From a virus: a stretch of 22,166 bases of DNA. The number at the start of each line of letters is the position of its first letter. The first letter of the stretch is position 1. The translations under genes and the position numbers were made by a program. This document shows positions 21,171 through 22,166 of the stretch, one piece after another. Below the pieces are notes generated by a model. It ran no database searches and was not told where the DNA came from. It saw nothing but the letters and a program-made list of their open reading frames with translations. The stretch covers positions 1-22,166 of the IMG/VR virus record IMGVR_UViG_3300008267_006819; one strand, given 5' to 3'.

Positions 21171-21234
21171 GACTTCTGTTGCCTTCTTCATATTGTTGGC
21201 AGCATCCGTAGAAAAACTTTGTGAAACTTACTAA
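21148..21234 (+). CDS. Membrane miniprotein between hli and petF (28 aa)
   Basis: ATG 21148 to TAA 21232-21234 encodes 28 residues with one hydrophobic segment ([20 protein letters not shown]) and a short charged tail (EKLCETY). It is linked to petF by TAATG. Its size and shape recall small photosystem or cytochrome b6f subunits, but I could not match it to PsbT, PsbN, PsbM, PetN, PetG, PetM or PsaM from memory. Its place in a photosynthesis/redox operon suggests a thylakoid-membrane role, which is inference. Confidence 0.55.
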   Translation: MTELLFTMTSVAFFILLAASVEKLCETY

Positions 21235-21527
21235 TGGCAACTTATAACGTTACTCTTCAATCCCCTGACGGCACCGAACAAACTATTCAGTGCCCTGATG
21301 ACCAATACATCCTTGAAGCAGCAGAAGAAGCAGGAGTAGATCTCCCTTCATCGTGTAAAGCAGGTGCTTGTTCTGCTTGTGCCGGTAAACTGATCAGCGG
21401 CACTGTGAATAACGAAGAACAATCTTTCCTAGATGATGATCAACTTGCAGAAGGTTGGGTGCTCACCTGTGTTGCTTATCCTACCAGCGACTGTGTGATC
21501 CTCACTGAGCAGGAAGAAAACCTGTGA
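21234..21527 (+). CDS. petF: Plant-type [2Fe-2S] ferredoxin
   Basis: This ferredoxin carries electrons from photosystem I to reductases and, in cyanophages, possibly to phage bilin reductases or ribonucleotide metabolism. The 97-residue protein has the full cluster motif: Cys41, Cys46, Cys49 ([15 protein letters not shown]) and Cys79 (WVLTCVAYP), with the acidic surface usual for the family and an [10 protein letters not shown] stretch. It starts with TAATG and overlaps the next gene as GTGA. Length and motif are normal for photosynthetic ferredoxins, so it should be functional. Confidence 0.96.
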   Translation: MATYNVTLQSPDGTEQTIQCPDDQYILEAAEEAGVDLPSSCKAGACSACAGKLISGTVNNEEQSFLDDDQLAEGWVLTCVAYPTSDCVILTEQEENL

Positions 21528-21799
21528 GTGCTGGAATGCTTGGGCAATTTGCGATTGCTCTTGAAACACTTGGATGGGATAAAGATGATGACATCTCAGT
21601 TGAGATTGGTGGAGTTGCAGTAACAGGAACTGCCACCCACCCAGATGCAAATCCAAAATGGGCAAAACCATTTGGAACCGTATCTTATCAAAATGATGCT
21701 TTTATTGTAATTAAAAACAAATCAAGGAACCCAGTTGTTCCTTCACAACCAAATCCTGAACTTAAACAACACCATTCTTATCAAGGAGAAAACAAATGA
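21524..21799 (+). CDS. Hypothetical protein (91 aa, GTG start)
   Basis: The frame starts with GTG 21524, overlapping the petF stop as GTGA; an ATG at 21536 is an alternative. The product has a mixed N-terminal domain ([36 protein letters not shown]) and a polar Pro/Asn/Gln tail ([15 protein letters not shown]). I do not recognise the family. It overlaps the second hli as ATGA, so its expression is tied to this redox operon. Confidence 0.7.
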   Translation: MSAGMLGQFAIALETLGWDKDDDISVEIGGVAVTGTATHPDANPKWAKPFGTVSYQNDAFIVIKNKSRNPVVPSQPNPELKQHHSYQGENK

Positions 21800-21915
21800 G
21801 CAAAATTTTTACTGAAAAAGCAGAACGTATTAATGGTTGGTTCGCAATGATTGGTTTCGTTGCTGCTGCTGGTTCTTATCTGGTCACTGGTCAAATTATT
21901 CCTGGCGTGTTCTGA
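21796..21915 (+). CDS. hli: Short high-light-inducible protein (39 aa)
   Basis: This minimal Hli consists almost only of the chlorophyll-binding helix: AERINGWFAMIGFVAAAGSY (9-28), then LVTGQIIPGVF, the typical C-terminal end of cyanobacterial Hli proteins. Glu10 and Asn13 are kept, but the position after NG is Trp15, where the first Hli of this operon has Arg40. GGAG lies 5-10 nt upstream in the preceding gene (AAGGAGAA). It overlaps neighbours as ATGA and by one base. Confidence 0.9.
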   Translation: MSKIFTEKAERINGWFAMIGFVAAAGSYLVTGQIIPGVF

Positions 21916-21926
21916 TGGAGGTTAAA

Positions 21927-22166
21927 ATGCGTAAAGAACAATATGAAGTTCCTCAGGTACAATTTGTATTTCGCGAGAATGGGGAATTCGTAACTCGTAC
22001 TACTTCAGAACTCTTTGATGGAAAGCGTGTGGTCTTGTTTAGCCTGCCTGGTGCTTTCACTCCTACTTGCAGTGCCTATCAGCTTCCTGGATTCGAAGAG
22101 AAATTTGACGACTTTGTTGGTAGTGGCATCGACGCTATTTACTGCATCTCTGTTAATGATGGGTTT
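21927..22166 (+). CDS. Peroxiredoxin (Prx5-like), 3' end beyond the window
   Basis: Eighty codons of an open frame run to the window edge. The Prx active site PGAFTPTCS (41-49) with peroxidatic Cys48 and the following LPGFEEKFDDF segment are those of the Prx5 group, which reduces H2O2 or alkyl hydroperoxides with thiol donors. Cyanophages and bacteria also carry Prx-glutaredoxin fusions; the missing C-terminus would decide that. ATG 21927 is preferred over 21915 because GGAGG (21917-21921) precedes it. It is at least the sixth gene of the hli-petF operon. Confidence 0.9.
   Translation, partial: MRKEQYEVPQVQFVFRENGEFVTRTTSELFDGKRVVLFSLPGAFTPTCSAYQLPGFEEKFDDFVGSGIDAIYCISVNDGF

Noticed and set aside
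1-22166. CRISPR array, insertion sequence or integrase
   Set aside because: No regularly spaced repeats, transposase or recombinase motifs, or terminal inverted repeats were seen on either strand.

Overview
This window is most likely a piece of a T4-like cyanophage (myovirus) genome, infecting marine Synechococcus or Prochlorococcus. The signs are a dense set of host-like auxiliary genes: phosphate-binding protein PstS, a short 6-phosphogluconate dehydrogenase, two high-light-inducible (Hli) proteins, a plant-type ferredoxin and a peroxiredoxin. Many tiny ORFs, three scattered tRNAs and T4-type late promoter words (TATAAATA) agree with this. Every supported gene lies on the + strand, and neighbouring genes commonly overlap by 1 to 14 bases (ATGA, TAATG).

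Region 1 (1-5835) is a patchwork of small modules: the 3' part of pstS, short hypothetical genes, an HNH nuclease whose last codons lie inside a tRNA-Val gene, a Dps-like ferritin under a late promoter, a zinc-ribbon protein, tRNA-Ser, a string of tiny proteins (several with one membrane segment), gnd, tRNA-Pro and three more small genes. It ends in a roughly 160-nt structured non-coding stretch closed by a strong terminator.

Region 2 (5836-20853) is one 15-kb run of 19 glycan genes. gmd and fcl make GDP-L-fucose, and a GT11 protein should transfer fucose. Then come a methyltransferase, a phosphomannose-isomerase-type cupin, a nucleotidyltransferase-kinase fusion with a GatZ-like aldolase homologue and a HAD phosphatase, GT61, two tandem GT2 paralogues, an exostosin-like protein, an FkbM methyltransferase, a GT6 (ABO-type) glycosyltransferase, two GT25 proteins, a GalE/WbpP-type epimerase and two less clear glycosyltransferase-like proteins. 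I see no initiating transferase, flippase, polymerase or ligase, so the cluster probably decorates an existing acceptor. The GT11 + GT6 + epimerase set would be enough in principle for a blood-group-like fucosylated motif.

Region 3 (20854-22166) is a photosynthesis/redox operon: hli, a 28-residue membrane peptide, petF, an unknown 91-residue protein, a second hli and the start of a peroxiredoxin gene.

Two regulatory patterns stand out. Three Rho-independent terminators (864-887, 5835-5863, 20876-20902) each have a 5-nt hairpin loop, and the -35 box of the next promoter lies in or across that loop, with the -10 box exactly 17 bp further on. The leader before gmd can also form a 10-bp antiterminator helix that competes with the terminator, like an attenuator or riboswitch expression platform. 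These are read by eye from sequence and have not been tested.
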